This document shows positions 1-8,333 of a stretch of 34,912 nucleotides of DNA, piece after piece. A program made the translations under genes and the position numbers. The notes under the pieces are model-generated. The model was not told where the DNA came from and searched no databases. It was given only the letters and a program-made list of their open reading frames with translations. The stretch comes from JANNHP01 sp031404455. GTDB taxonomy: Bacteria; Planctomycetota; JAJSAM01; JAJVHW01. Within the stretch, counting starts at the first letter, position 1. The number at the start of each line of letters is the position of its first letter. The stretch lies in contig JANNHP010000419.1 in assembly GCA_031404455.1 (NCBI GenBank), positions 1 through 34,912 of the forward strand, given 5' to 3'.

Positions 1-912
1 CAGGACGACGGCGGCCGCGACGTCTACCACGGTCAGGACGAGTGCCAGGGCGTCGGTCTCGCGGGCGCGGGAGTCCTCGTCGACGGCAACGACACCTCCG
101 GGCGGAGCGCCGGAACTCCGCCGGTCGCCATCCGCCGGCGCAGCGACGACGCGGACCTCTACACCGGCGACCGCTTCTGCCAGGGCGTCGGCTTCCCGGG
201 CGGCGTCGGCGCGGTGATCGACAAGGGCGGCGACGACCGCTACGTCTGCACCGGGCGCTACGACTCAGAGTACGGAGAGCCCGGCCTCTTCTCCGGATGG
301 GGCCAGGGCGTCGGCTTCGGCTTCCGCCACATCGCGTCGGGCGGGATCGGCGTGCTCTACGACGTCGCGGGCGACGACGTCTACGAGGCGGGCAACTTCA
401 GCCAGGGCGGCGGCTACTTCTACGCGTGGGGCATCCTGCGCGACGACGCGGGCGACGACCGCTACATCGGCTCGCGCTACGCGCAGGGCTTCGCGGCGCA
501 CCAAGCGGTGGGGACGTTCCTCGAGGGCGGCGGCAACGACCTCTACCAGTCGCACTCGTCGGTCGCGTGCGGCCTCTCGTGGGACGAGACGAGCGTCGTC
601 TTCCACGACGCGGGCGGCGACGACGTCTACGAGCAGGGCGGCTTCTCGCTCGCGTCCGCCGCGCACAACGGGATGGTCCTCTTCATGGACGACGCGGGCA
701 ACGACCGTTACGCCGCGCTGCCGGCGCACGCCGCGTCGAACGAGTACCACGGCGGACACTCGTTCGCGCTCTTCGTCGATCGCGGCGGGGACGACGTGTA
801 CGGAGCGGAGAAGCCCGCGGAGAACAACGACCGCGTCGTCTGGCGCGAGGACGGGGCGTACTTCCTCGATCTGCCGCCGTCGCCGAAGGCGCTCGGGAGC
901 TACGGGCGGTGA
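1..912 (+). CDS. GGDDxY-repeat protein, C-terminal part (5' end outside window)
   Basis: The frame is open from the first base and ends in TGA at 910-912, giving 303 visible residues; the true start lies upstream. The sequence is made of repeats carrying [GA]G[DN]DxY, each preceded by a hydrophobic stretch such as GVLYD and often by a QGxG segment. The motif tyrosines fall at about residues 9, 54, 81, 128, 155, 182, 210, 237 and 267, so the dominant spacing is 27-28 residues. The 18-20 residue excess of two intervals looks like insertions. The Asp/Gly-rich pattern recalls calcium-binding RTX nonapeptides (3 x 9 = 27), so an extracellular beta-solenoid is a reasonable inference, but the motif is not the classic GGxGxDxUx. 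The last 35 residues are non-repetitive. No catalytic domain is visible and the function is unknown. Coding is well supported by the periodicity and codon bias. Confidence 0.85.
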   Translation, partial: QDDGGRDVYHGQDECQGVGLAGAGVLVDGNDTSGRSAGTPPVAIRRRSDDADLYTGDRFCQGVGFPGGVGAVIDKGGDDRYVCTGRYDSEYGEPGLFSGWGQGVGFGFRHIASGGIGVLYDVAGDDVYEAGNFSQGGGYFYAWGILRDDAGDDRYIGSRYAQGFAAHQAVGTFLEGGGNDLYQSHSSVACGLSWDETSVVFHDAGGDDVYEQGGFSLASAAHNGMVLFMDDAGNDRYAALPAHAASNEYHGGHSFALFVDRGGDDVYGAEKPAENNDRVVWREDGAYFLDLPPSPKALGSYGR

Positions 913-948
913 AGGATCCGTTCCCTCGGCCCCACGCAGACCGACATC

Positions 949-1057
949 CTGTAGGGGCGACCCATGGGTCGCCCGCCGTCCGCGTTCACTGGCACGCGCG
1001 AGCCGCGGAAAGTGCATCTGCGGACATTCGCGGGCGACCCATGGGTCGCCCCTACAG
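949..1057. mobile_element. MITE/REPIN-like inverted-repeat element
   Basis: Two exact 27-bp inverted arms (949-975 and 1031-1057; the match continues one base inward) flank about 55 bp. Each arm contains its own 20-bp palindrome centred on CCCATGGG (GGGCGACC-CATG-GGTCGCCC layout). The element lies between the stop of the repeat protein and the start of the PqqB-like gene, ending 30 nt before that start. The arrangement of two palindromic REP-like units in inverted orientation matches REPIN or MITE architecture. There is no transposase in the window and no second copy was seen here. Mobility is inferred, while the repeats are directly visible. Confidence 0.65.
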
Positions 1058-1087
1058 ATCGGTGGCCGATTCGCGGCGTTCGACGTG

Positions 1088-2005
1088 ATGCGGGCGGCCG
1101 CCGTGTTCGCCGTCGTCTTCCTCCCCGCCGTCCTGGCATCCTGCATCCACCCCGGAGACCCCGCGATGCCCCCTCCACCCGCCTGGCGGCTCGTCGTCCT
1201 CGGCATCGCGCAGGACGGCGGCGTCCCGCACATGGGCTGCGACAAGGGCCCGTGCGCGGCGGTGCGACGAGGCGAGCGGCGCGCGGAGAAGGTCGCGTGC
1301 CTCGGCCTCACCGACGGCGAACGCGCGTACGTCTTCGACGCGACGCCGGACTTCCCGGCGCAGGTGCTCGCGATGGAAAGCGACGAAAACGGGTCGGAGA
1401 CGGTACCGACGCTTTCTGGCGTCTTCCTCACGCACGCGCACATCGGCCACTACACGGGCCTCGTCCATCTCGGCAAGGAGGTGCTCGGCGCGCGCGGCGT
1501 GCCGGTCTACGCCACGCCGAGGATGACTCAGTTCCTCTCGACGAACGCGCCGTGGAGCGCGCTCGTCGTCAACGGCAACGTCGAGTTCCGCGACAACGCC
1601 GACGTCGACCTCGGCGGCGTCCGCGTGACGGCGTTCCAGGTGCCGCACCGCAACGAGTACGCGGACACGGTCGGCTATCTGATCGAGGGGCCGCGCGCGA
1701 AGGCGGTGTTCATTCCCGATATCGACAGGTGGGAACCCTGGGAGAGGGACATCCGCGCGCTCGTCTCCTCGGTCGACCACGCCTTCCTCGACGCCACCTT
1801 CTTCTCCGGCGACGAGCTCCCCGGCCGCGACATGTCGAAGGTCCCGCACCCGCTCGTCCCGGACACGATGACGCGTCTCGACGGACTCGGCGCGAAGGTG
1901 TGGTTCATCCATCTCAACCACACGAACCCGCTGCTCGACGACCCGTCGCCCGCGGAGCGGCGCGGATTCCACGTCGCGCGCGAGGGTGACGTCTTCGACC
2001 TGTGA
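1088..2005 (+). CDS. PqqB-like metallo-beta-lactamase-fold lipoprotein
   Basis: This is a 305-residue protein. The N-terminus is a lipoprotein signal with lipobox LASC at Cys19. The mature part begins with GIAQDGGVPHMGC, which is characteristic of PqqB-type MBL-fold proteins, and carries THAHIGHYTGL near residues 115-125. That segment aligns with the MBL HxHxDH metal motif, but the Asp is Gly here. A later PHRNEYADTVGYLI and a C-terminal HLNHTNP supply further possible ligands. There is no other pqq gene nearby, so a role in PQQ synthesis is not supported; an exported hydrolase of unknown substrate is more likely. ATG 1088 is preferred over the overlapping GTG at 1085. There is no clear Shine-Dalgarno, and the inverted-repeat element sits just upstream. 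It ends 4 bp from a convergent gene. Confidence 0.85.
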   Translation: MRAAAVFAVVFLPAVLASCIHPGDPAMPPPPAWRLVVLGIAQDGGVPHMGCDKGPCAAVRRGERRAEKVACLGLTDGERAYVFDATPDFPAQVLAMESDENGSETVPTLSGVFLTHAHIGHYTGLVHLGKEVLGARGVPVYATPRMTQFLSTNAPWSALVVNGNVEFRDNADVDLGGVRVTAFQVPHRNEYADTVGYLIEGPRAKAVFIPDIDRWEPWERDIRALVSSVDHAFLDATFFSGDELPGRDMSKVPHPLVPDTMTRLDGLGAKVWFIHLNHTNPLLDDPSPAERRGFHVAREGDVFDL

Positions 2006-2009
2006 CGCG

Positions 2010-2669
2010 CTACAGCCGCGTGACCTCGACGTCGTCGAACGCCGTGACCGAATCGGCCTTCGTCCAGAGACCCACGCGCCCGGGCGCCGCGATCGTGGTG
2101 TCCTTCAGGTCGATGACGACCTGGCCGTCCCACGACACCTTCAGCCGGTCGCCGACGACCTCGAGCGCGTAGTCGTGCCAGGCGTCCGCGGTGACGGGGC
2201 CGTCCCAGTTGCCGATCTGCGTGCGCAGGCCGCCGACGAAGTGATAGAGGCGGATGTTGCCCTCGAGGGCGTTCGCGCGCGTGATGTAGTAGTGCTCCAC
2301 GTCCATCCAGCGGACGACGAGGCCGGCCGCGCGGTCCACGTCGCCGGAGACAGGCTTCACCTTCGCGCGGATGCGGACGTCGCCAACGGGCGCGTCGCGA
2401 AGGATCGCCATCGGGAAGCGTTTGTCGGTCGGGTCCTTCGACATCTGCGCGAGCACGTTCTTTCCCGACGGCGCGTCGGGCGCCTGCTGCACGAGCCACT
2501 CGCCGTAAGGCCCGCGGCCGGTCCGCCACGAGTCGAACGCCGCGGGCGGCGAATCGGGCGAGTCCTTTTCGAAGTCGATGAACCGGCGTGTGCCCGGCCC
2601 CGGCGACTTGCAGGCGGCGAGTGCCACGGCGACGGCGAGACCGAGAGCGAACGACGTCGGGAACCGCAT
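2010..2669 (-). CDS. LamG/DUF1080-like lipoprotein
   Basis: This 219-residue protein has a lipoprotein signal with lipobox LAAC at Cys20. The rest is a single domain resembling the concanavalin-like fold of the DUF1080 / 3-keto-disaccharide hydrolase group: VRIRAKVKP, AGLVVRW and GRVGLWTKADSVTAFDDVEV are typical strands of that family. No catalytic residues can be assigned, so a binding role is as likely as hydrolysis. The start has a good AGGAGG 8 nt upstream. It lies 62 bp downstream of the octaheme cytochrome gene on the same strand, so the two are probably co-transcribed. An upstream GC hairpin (2712-2724) lies between them. Confidence 0.82.
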   Translation of the reverse strand: MRFPTSFALGLAVAVALAACKSPGPGTRRFIDFEKDSPDSPPAAFDSWRTGRGPYGEWLVQQAPDAPSGKNVLAQMSKDPTDKRFPMAILRDAPVGDVRIRAKVKPVSGDVDRAAGLVVRWMDVEHYYITRANALEGNIRLYHFVGGLRTQIGNWDGPVTADAWHDYALEVVGDRLKVSWDGQVVIDLKDTTIAAPGRVGLWTKADSVTAFDDVEVTRL

Positions 2670-2731
2670 GCGAGGCCTCCTGCGCTGTCTGACGACGGAC
2701 GGCATTGTCGTCGCCCGGCGGGCGCGCCGTC

Positions 2732-4090
2732 TCACTTCGCCGACGGCCAGATCCTCGCGCTCTCCGTCTCCGACCACGCGGAGTCCTTGTCCTTGTGGCA
2801 GAGAAGGCACGCGTCGGGCGTCTTCGTGTCCCGCGAGCGCTTCGCGTCGGGGCCCCAGTACGTGTGCGAACGGAGCCGCTGCGATCCCGCGTGCTCCACG
2901 ATCCGCGGCATGTGGCACTCCACGCACCGCGCGCCCGCGTTCGCGACGGGGTCGGCGCCGTGTCCGGTGTGCTGCGCGAGCGATGGGCCGTCGCGGAAGT
3001 CCTCGTGGCACTGGTTGCAGAGCGAGTTGTCCTCGATGGGGAGCTTCAGCGCGTTCGCGTCGTGCGGATCGTGGCACGTCGTGCACGTCGGCCCCTTCTC
3101 GCCGCCGTGCAGGTACATCTCCGACTTCCTGTGATCGGTGAGCTGCTGGTGATGGTTCTTCGACGAGCCGTCGGGCCAGAACTCGGCGGCGTTCTTCTCG
3201 CGCGTCACCTGCACGAACCGGTCGTCGAGCCTCGAGCCGGGGCGCATGTTGTACGGGTATGCGAGCTTTCCCGGCAGCCCGGCGGGCGCGCCCAGCTCCG
3301 GACCCGCGGTTCCGCGGGAGTGACACTTGCCGCATGCGTCCATCTGCTGGGGGAGCGTCATGCGGCTCGGGCAGTCCACGTTGCCGACGCCGCCGCCCGC
3401 GAGCACGTGCTCCTTGCCGGGGCCGTGGCAGGACTCGCAGCCGATCGCGAGTTCGCGCCAGCGCGTCGAGTACGTCTTCGTCGCCGCGTCCCAGCCGAGG
3501 TCGAGCCCCGTCGTGTGGCAGCCCGCGCACTTCAACTGCCACTGCCACGCGTCGTCGGCCCAGAAGTCGCCCGAGCCGGGCTTCACCGACGCCTTGTGAT
3601 GCCACTCGACGAACTTGCCGTCCTTCTCGAACCACTGGACCGGCAGGGTGTGCCAGGAACCGTCCGGGAACTTCGTCAGATAGCGCTGCTTGTAGCGATT
3701 GCCGATGGTCCGGTCGATCCGCCACGCGCGCTGCTCGCCGTTCGCGTCGGGCGCCTCGATCCAGTACTCGTCGCCCTTCTTCACCATGACGATGCGCTTG
3801 CCCTCGGCCTCGGCCGCGACGACCGTTCCCGCCTCCGTGAAGTCGCCGATCACCGACGACGACGTCGCCGCCTGCTCCATGCGCGAGTGGAGCGACGCCT
3901 TCCACTGCGCGAACTCCTTCTCGTGGCAGGACGCACACGCGTCGGAGCCGACGTAGCCGGGGACGACGGAGTCGTCGACCGTGACGGACGGCGGCGCCGC
4001 GCGCGGCTCCTCCGACGCGCAGCCCGCGCCGAGTCCGACGGACGCAGCGGTCGCGGAAACGAGCACGGTCACGACGCGAAACCTCCTCAT
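2732..4090 (-). CDS. octaheme c-type cytochrome lipoprotein
   Basis: This 452-residue protein has eight CxxCH haem c motifs starting at about Cys52, 188, 218, 253, 336, 358, 389 and 428. The N-terminus is a lipoprotein signal (GAGC, Cys24), so the protein should be membrane-anchored outside the cytoplasm. About 130 residues without haem separate the first and second motifs. The layout is like cytochrome c554-type multihaem proteins in Planctomycetota. No catalytic haem motif such as CxxCK is present, so electron transfer is the safest role. Extra His residues (HHK, HHQQ, HTGH) could be distal ligands. The start ATG 4090 has GGGAGGA upstream. The gene diverges from the porin and a palindrome lies between them. 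Electron donor and acceptor are unknown. Confidence 0.9.
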   Translation of the reverse strand: MRRFRVVTVLVSATAASVGLGAGCASEEPRAAPPSVTVDDSVVPGYVGSDACASCHEKEFAQWKASLHSRMEQAATSSSVIGDFTEAGTVVAAEAEGKRIVMVKKGDEYWIEAPDANGEQRAWRIDRTIGNRYKQRYLTKFPDGSWHTLPVQWFEKDGKFVEWHHKASVKPGSGDFWADDAWQWQLKCAGCHTTGLDLGWDAATKTYSTRWRELAIGCESCHGPGKEHVLAGGGVGNVDCPSRMTLPQQMDACGKCHSRGTAGPELGAPAGLPGKLAYPYNMRPGSRLDDRFVQVTREKNAAEFWPDGSSKNHHQQLTDHRKSEMYLHGGEKGPTCTTCHDPHDANALKLPIEDNSLCNQCHEDFRDGPSLAQHTGHGADPVANAGARCVECHMPRIVEHAGSQRLRSHTYWGPDAKRSRDTKTPDACLLCHKDKDSAWSETESARIWPSAK

Positions 4091-4401
4091 GCGAGCTTCC
4101 TCCCGGTGAGGGAGTCTCAGCAAACGGCGGACGAGACGCGAGTCCCCTCCAGGCGGGGGCGTGAAGTTCCGTGCGGCGCGTCCCGAGGGGCGCGCACGGT
4201 GACGCGCGCTGTCGCTCCGTCGGCACGCGGCCGCCGGATCGAGTGCCGCGCGCGCCACGGTCGAGGTTTCCCGGTCGCCACGCGTCCGCGGAGGTTCGTT
4301 TCGCGTGACACACGTCACGGCCTCGAAGGGCCGCCGGTCCCAGACTTGCGCGGCGTGCACTCGGGCATCGACCTCGGCACATCGAACTGGGAGGCAGAGA
4401 C
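4091..4401. other. divergent promoter region, cytochrome / porin
   Basis: This 311-bp gap between the divergent octaheme cytochrome and porin genes has no credible coding frame. It holds both Shine-Dalgarno sites at its ends and one clear palindrome (4304-4319). No convincing -35/-10 pair was found on either strand. Confidence 0.6.
4304..4319. promoter_or_regulatory. CRP/FNR-family-like operator
   Basis: CGTGA-CACACG-TCACG is a perfect 5-bp inverted repeat with a 6-bp spacer, matching the GTGA-N6-TCAC core bound by many CRP/FNR-superfamily regulators. It lies about 83 bp upstream of the porin start and 214 bp upstream of the cytochrome start. The identity of the regulator is unknown, and a single 16-bp match can occur by chance. 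Confidence 0.45.
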
Positions 4402-5796
4402 ATGAGCCGTCGCAGCCGCACCGTGGCCGTATCCATCGTGACGTTCATCCTCGCGAGCGGCGTCGTCGCCCGCGCCGACGATGCGACGCCCGCGCCGAAG
4501 GACGCCGAGAAGGCCGCGCTCGAGAAGCGCGTCGGCGATCTCGAACGTCAGCTCGCGGAACTGAATCGCAAGTTCGAGAGCACCGGCACGAACCAGGCCG
4601 GCGACGAACTCGCCGCGCGCGTGTCCGAGCTCGAGAAGCTGACGAAGAAGGACGAGAACGGCCTCTTCGCCTACTGGAAGAACGGCCTGCGCATGGACAG
4701 CGCGAACGGCGCCTTCAAGCTGCGGATCGGCGGCCGCATCCAGAATGACTGGTCGTGGTTCTTCGACAACCAGGACGTCGAGGAGGCGACCGGGAAAGAG
4801 GTGGAGGCGGGCACGGAGTTCCGCCGCTTGCGGCTCGCGGTGGGCGGCACGATCTACAAGAACACCGAGTTCATGGCCGAGTACGACTTCGCGAACGGCT
4901 CGGTGAACATACGCGAGGTGTGGATCGGCCTGCACCCGGGCGGCACAGGCTTCCTCCAGGTCGGCAGCATGAAGGAGCCGTTCGGTCTCGAGTGGCTGAC
5001 GAGCGACCTCTTCACGGCGTTCATGGAGCGCTCCTCGGGCAATGACGCGTTCGTGCCGGGCTACAGCACGGGCGCGATGTACTCGGACACGCTCGCCGAG
5101 GACCGGATCGCCTGGGCCGCCGGCGTATTCCGCGACGCGAACGACGCGGGCGACGACACCGGCAACACGAACTCCGGCGAGTACAACTACACGGGCCGCT
5201 TCACGGGCCGGCCGTGGATCGGCGAGACGGCGAACGACTGGCTGCACCTCGGCGTCGGCGCGAGCCGCCGCGAGCCGTCGAACGACGGCGCGCAGTACAG
5301 GTCCCGGCCGGAGATGCACCTCGCCCCGGTGCTCGTGGACACGGGCGTGTTCGACGCGGGCGGCGCGATGCTCTACGAGGGCGAGGCCGCGTTCTCGATG
5401 GGATCCTTCTGGGCGGCGGGAGAGTACTTCCTCACCGAGGTCCGCGCGCAGGACGCCGACGATCCGACGTTCACCGCGTGGAACCTCTCCGCCGGGTTCT
5501 TCCTGACCGGCGAGTCGCGTCCCTACAACGCGAAGAAGGGCGTCTTCGACCGCGTCACGCCGAAGGAGAACTACGACGGCGAGGGCGGTGCCGGCGCCTG
5601 GGAGGTCGCGGCCCGCTACAGCGCGATCGATCTGAACGATGCCGGCATCGACGGGGGCGAGATGAAGATCTGGACGATCGGCACGAACTGGTACCTGAAC
5701 CCGAACACCAAGGTGCAGATCGCCTGGGTCCACTCGCACACGGACGACATCGGACGGCTGGACGGGATCGAGATGCGGTTCCAGGTCGATTTCTGA
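4402..5796 (+). CDS. OprO/OprP-type outer-membrane porin
   Basis: This 464-residue protein has a signal peptide (hydrophobic core then VVARA, cleavage before DDAT). A short coiled coil follows (about residues 35-60, with heptad Leu in EKRVGDLERQLAELNRKF), and then a long barrel-like region rich in alternating aromatic and polar residues. Segments such as LRIGGRIQNDWSWF, EFRRLRLAVGGTIYKNTEF and GSMKEPFGLEWLTS are hallmarks of the phosphate-selective porin O/P family, and the chain ends in Phe as outer-membrane barrels usually do. The N-terminal coiled coil is common in planctomycete versions and could trimerise or contact the cell envelope. The substrate may be phosphate or another anion and cannot be set from sequence. 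GGGAGG precedes the ATG. The 3' end is built into a perfect hairpin. Confidence 0.9.
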   Translation: MSRRSRTVAVSIVTFILASGVVARADDATPAPKDAEKAALEKRVGDLERQLAELNRKFESTGTNQAGDELAARVSELEKLTKKDENGLFAYWKNGLRMDSANGAFKLRIGGRIQNDWSWFFDNQDVEEATGKEVEAGTEFRRLRLAVGGTIYKNTEFMAEYDFANGSVNIREVWIGLHPGGTGFLQVGSMKEPFGLEWLTSDLFTAFMERSSGNDAFVPGYSTGAMYSDTLAEDRIAWAAGVFRDANDAGDDTGNTNSGEYNYTGRFTGRPWIGETANDWLHLGVGASRREPSNDGAQYRSRPEMHLAPVLVDTGVFDAGGAMLYEGEAAFSMGSFWAAGEYFLTEVRAQDADDPTFTAWNLSAGFFLTGESRPYNAKKGVFDRVTPKENYDGEGGAGAWEVAARYSAIDLNDAGIDGGEMKIWTIGTNWYLNPNTKVQIAWVHSHTDDIGRLDGIEMRFQVDF

Positions 5797-5822
5797 ACGC
5801 CGAGGCGGCGTTCAGAAATCGA
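5786..5822. terminator. perfect 16-bp hairpin overlapping the porin stop codon
   Basis: TCGATTTCTGAACGCC and its exact reverse complement are separated by a 5-nt loop. The left arm contains the last codons and TGA of the porin gene. There is no T-tract, so it is either a GC-type terminator or an mRNA 3'-end stabiliser. It is symmetrical enough to act on both strands. Confidence 0.7.
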
Positions 5823-5881
5823 GTAGCGCGGCGAACATGCGGCGACGTCCGGGAGGGTGTCGGCGCGATCGATTCCGCGGA

Positions 5882-5916
5882 AGCGGTGAGAACGGGACCG
5901 ACCCGTTCCTACCGCT
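5882..5916 (-). terminator. hairpin overlapping the stop codon of the minus-strand gene
   Basis: The inner stem GAACGGG/CCCGTTC has a 5-nt loop (5890-5908). The outer stem AGCGGT/ACCGCT (5882-5887 and 5911-5916) extends it across a small mismatch. The TAG stop of the carboxypeptidase-regulatory-like gene (5909-5911) lies in the right side. No T-tract follows. Confidence 0.6.
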
Positions 5917-8326
5917 GCCCGCGCAGGACGAGCCCGATCGTGCGCGACTCGCCGTCGGAGACGGTGATCTCGATCCGCTCGCTGCGCCGCTTCCCCGAGG
6001 AGTCGCGCGCGATGACCGAGCCGCGGCCCGCCTGCATCCGGAACGCGAATTCGCCGTAGTCGTCGGTCTTCGCCCAGCCGCACGCGTCCTCTTCGTCGGT
6101 GAGGCCGAGGCCGGGGACGAACGTGACGTTCGCGTCCGGCACCGGGTGTCCCGCCCCGTCGACGACCCTGCCCGAGACGTACGCTCCGTCGCCGATCGTG
6201 AACGTCGCCGTGGCCTTCGACGGATCGACGACGAGGATCGTCAACGGCGTCGCCAGTGTCGCTCCGACGCGCAGCACGAACGGGTGTTTCGGCAGGTGAT
6301 CGAAACGGAACTTCCCGGTCGCGTCGGTCGTCGACTCGCGCAGTGGCATCCACCGCTCCAGCGCCTTCACCTGGATCGACGGGAGCGGTGAGCCCTTCGC
6401 GTCGACGAGCGTCACGTCGATCCCCGTCCCCGTCGTGAACTCGACGTCGCCGAGGTCGCGGACCTCGCCCGCGGCGACCGGGGTGAGGTCGAGCACGGTC
6501 GCGACGATGTCCTTCCCGTCCCCCGAAAACGTCCACGGCGGCGCGAACGCGACGCGCATCGGCACGCCGACGAGCGGGGCGTCGAACTCGAAGCGACCGT
6601 CCTCACCTGGGAGGAAGTACGTGCGGCCGCGCTCTCGACCGGAGCTCGCCGTCACGATGACCCCTTTCGGCGCGGGCAGCGGCACGATCCTGCCGACGAG
6701 CTTCCCGAGACGCTTCAGTGTGATCGTGAGCGGCGCGCCGCCCGGTCGGACGTCGTCGAGCGCCACCCATTCGAACGCGCCCGGGTCCGCGGGCGTGGAG
6801 TCGCGGACGGAATGCAAGGACGCGAACTCATCGCGCTCGACCCGGAGGTGCCGGGACTCCGGCCGGAGGTGGTGCAGCGAGAACGACCCGTCGGCGGCCG
6901 TCGTCGCGTTCGAGGTGCTCCCTCCGTCGTCGTCGCGCCGGACGCCCGTGAAGTCGACCCGGACCCCCGCGACGCCCTTGCCGCTCTGGTCCTCGACTCG
7001 GCCCGCGAGCGTCACGGTGTCGTCCTGCGCGAAGTCCACGGCGATCTCGCGGCCCTCGGCGACCTCGACGCTGCGCATCTGCTCCCATCCGCCGCGGAAG
7101 CGGTCTCCGAGCGAGACGCTCACGAGGTACTTGTTCGGTCGGAGGTGCGCGAACGTCATCGGCCCGCCGCCGCCGCCGAGTTCGCGCGTCTCGTCGGGCC
7201 CCTCGCGCCCGTTGCGCTGCACGCGCACCCTGATCCCCTCCGGCAGCGGCGACGTCGATGTCACGCGCACCGTGATCGAACCGTTCTGCGGGAACCGCAC
7301 GTCGCGCCGCTGGCGCTCGCCGTCGCGCGCGAACGTGACCGGCTCGCTCCGCGCGGTGCGGCCGTCCGCGGCGCGCACGGCGGCGACCCGTCCCGCGACG
7401 AGGCCCGCGCGCGGCAGCACGACGCCCCTGAACTCGAACCGTCCGCTCGCGTCGGTCATGACCGGAGGGAAGATGGAGCCGCGGAGCGCATCGATCGCGT
7501 TGTCGGTCTCCTCGTGCGACCACTCCGCCTCGGGCACGGGCCCGCCTTCCGGCAGCACGTGCGCGAGGGCGCCCGCGATGGGCACGCCGTCACCGTCGTA
7601 GGCGACGCCTTCGAGGATGCCGCCCCGGCCGAGCACGATCTCCACGTCGCCGAGCGTCTCCTTCACGGTGACGATCGCGTCGGCCCAGCAGTACCCGGGC
7701 TTCACCGCGAAGATGCGCGCGATCTCGTTCGCGGCGATCCCGGCGATCTCGAACCGTCCGTCGTCGCCGGTCGTCGTGGCCGCGTCGAGCGCGCCCCAGA
7801 GGCCTCCCGCCCCGCGGAACGGGCGGACCGAGACGCCCGCCGCGGGCGCGCCGGTGTCGGCCATGACGACCCGGCCTCGCACGGGAACCCCGGGCTCGAG
7901 AGCGACGCGGAGATCCTCCTTGGTGAAGGACGTGCTGGTCTGCGCGACACGGAACCCCAGCTTCCGCACGATCACCGTGAGGGACCGCTCCGGGTGCGGG
8001 TCGACGACCGCAGCGCCGTCGGCGCCCGTGACGGCTTCGAGCAGACGCCGCTCGTCGCGGCGCCTCGCCTCGATCACCCGCACCGACGCCCCGGCGACGG
8101 GCGCCCCGCCCGCAGCCGACGTCACGACGATCCGGAACGGACGGGTCTTCGGCTCGGGCGCGACGGCGGGAGCGGCGATCGGCGCCGCGGGACTCGGAGC
8201 GACGACCGGCGCGACCGCGCGGACGTCGTCGACGGTCAGAGCCCCCCAGATCGCCAGCCCGAACGCGACGAGCACCGCGCCGCCCGCGAGCACACGGCGC
8301 GACGTCGTCCAGCCGGCTTCCCGCAT
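5909..8326 (-). CDS. membrane-anchored carboxypeptidase-regulatory-like repeat protein
   Basis: This 805-residue protein has one N-terminal transmembrane anchor (about residues 11-30), then an Ala/Pro-rich linker (about 36-60). After that come about seven or eight beta-sandwich units of the carboxypeptidase regulatory-like (CarboxypepD_reg) type, recognised by recurring VxGxVxDxxGxPVxGAxVxxx starts and GxFxFxxL ends, for example VRGRVVMADTGAPAAGVSVR and VSGRVVDGAGHPVPDANVTF. No peptidase or other catalytic domain is present. Such proteins probably act as extracytoplasmic scaffolds or adhesion stalks. A larger protein of the same class lies at 14464-17865, so the window holds two members. The start has no Shine-Dalgarno but has TAGCCT 8 nt upstream. 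It diverges from the DinB-family gene with only 42 bp between starts. Confidence 0.85.
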   Translation of the reverse strand: MREAGWTTSRRVLAGGAVLVAFGLAIWGALTVDDVRAVAPVVAPSPAAPIAAPAVAPEPKTRPFRIVVTSAAGGAPVAGASVRVIEARRRDERRLLEAVTGADGAAVVDPHPERSLTVIVRKLGFRVAQTSTSFTKEDLRVALEPGVPVRGRVVMADTGAPAAGVSVRPFRGAGGLWGALDAATTTGDDGRFEIAGIAANEIARIFAVKPGYCWADAIVTVKETLGDVEIVLGRGGILEGVAYDGDGVPIAGALAHVLPEGGPVPEAEWSHEETDNAIDALRGSIFPPVMTDASGRFEFRGVVLPRAGLVAGRVAAVRAADGRTARSEPVTFARDGERQRRDVRFPQNGSITVRVTSTSPLPEGIRVRVQRNGREGPDETRELGGGGGPMTFAHLRPNKYLVSVSLGDRFRGGWEQMRSVEVAEGREIAVDFAQDDTVTLAGRVEDQSGKGVAGVRVDFTGVRRDDDGGSTSNATTAADGSFSLHHLRPESRHLRVERDEFASLHSVRDSTPADPGAFEWVALDDVRPGGAPLTITLKRLGKLVGRIVPLPAPKGVIVTASSGRERGRTYFLPGEDGRFEFDAPLVGVPMRVAFAPPWTFSGDGKDIVATVLDLTPVAAGEVRDLGDVEFTTGTGIDVTLVDAKGSPLPSIQVKALERWMPLRESTTDATGKFRFDHLPKHPFVLRVGATLATPLTILVVDPSKATATFTIGDGAYVSGRVVDGAGHPVPDANVTFVPGLGLTDEEDACGWAKTDDYGEFAFRMQAGRGSVIARDSSGKRRSERIEITVSDGESRTIGLVLRGQR

Positions 8327-8333
8327 CGCCCGC

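Noticed and set aside
90..160. Possible frameshift in the GGDDxY protein, where the repeat is interrupted
   Set aside because: Neither alternative frame continues the repeat better, and the motif resumes in the same frame, so an insertion is simpler.
4204..4448. Upstream extension of the cytochrome frame beyond ATG 4090
   Set aside because: Would remove the lipoprotein signal from the N-terminus and overlap the porin promoter; ATG 4090 has a good Shine-Dalgarno.
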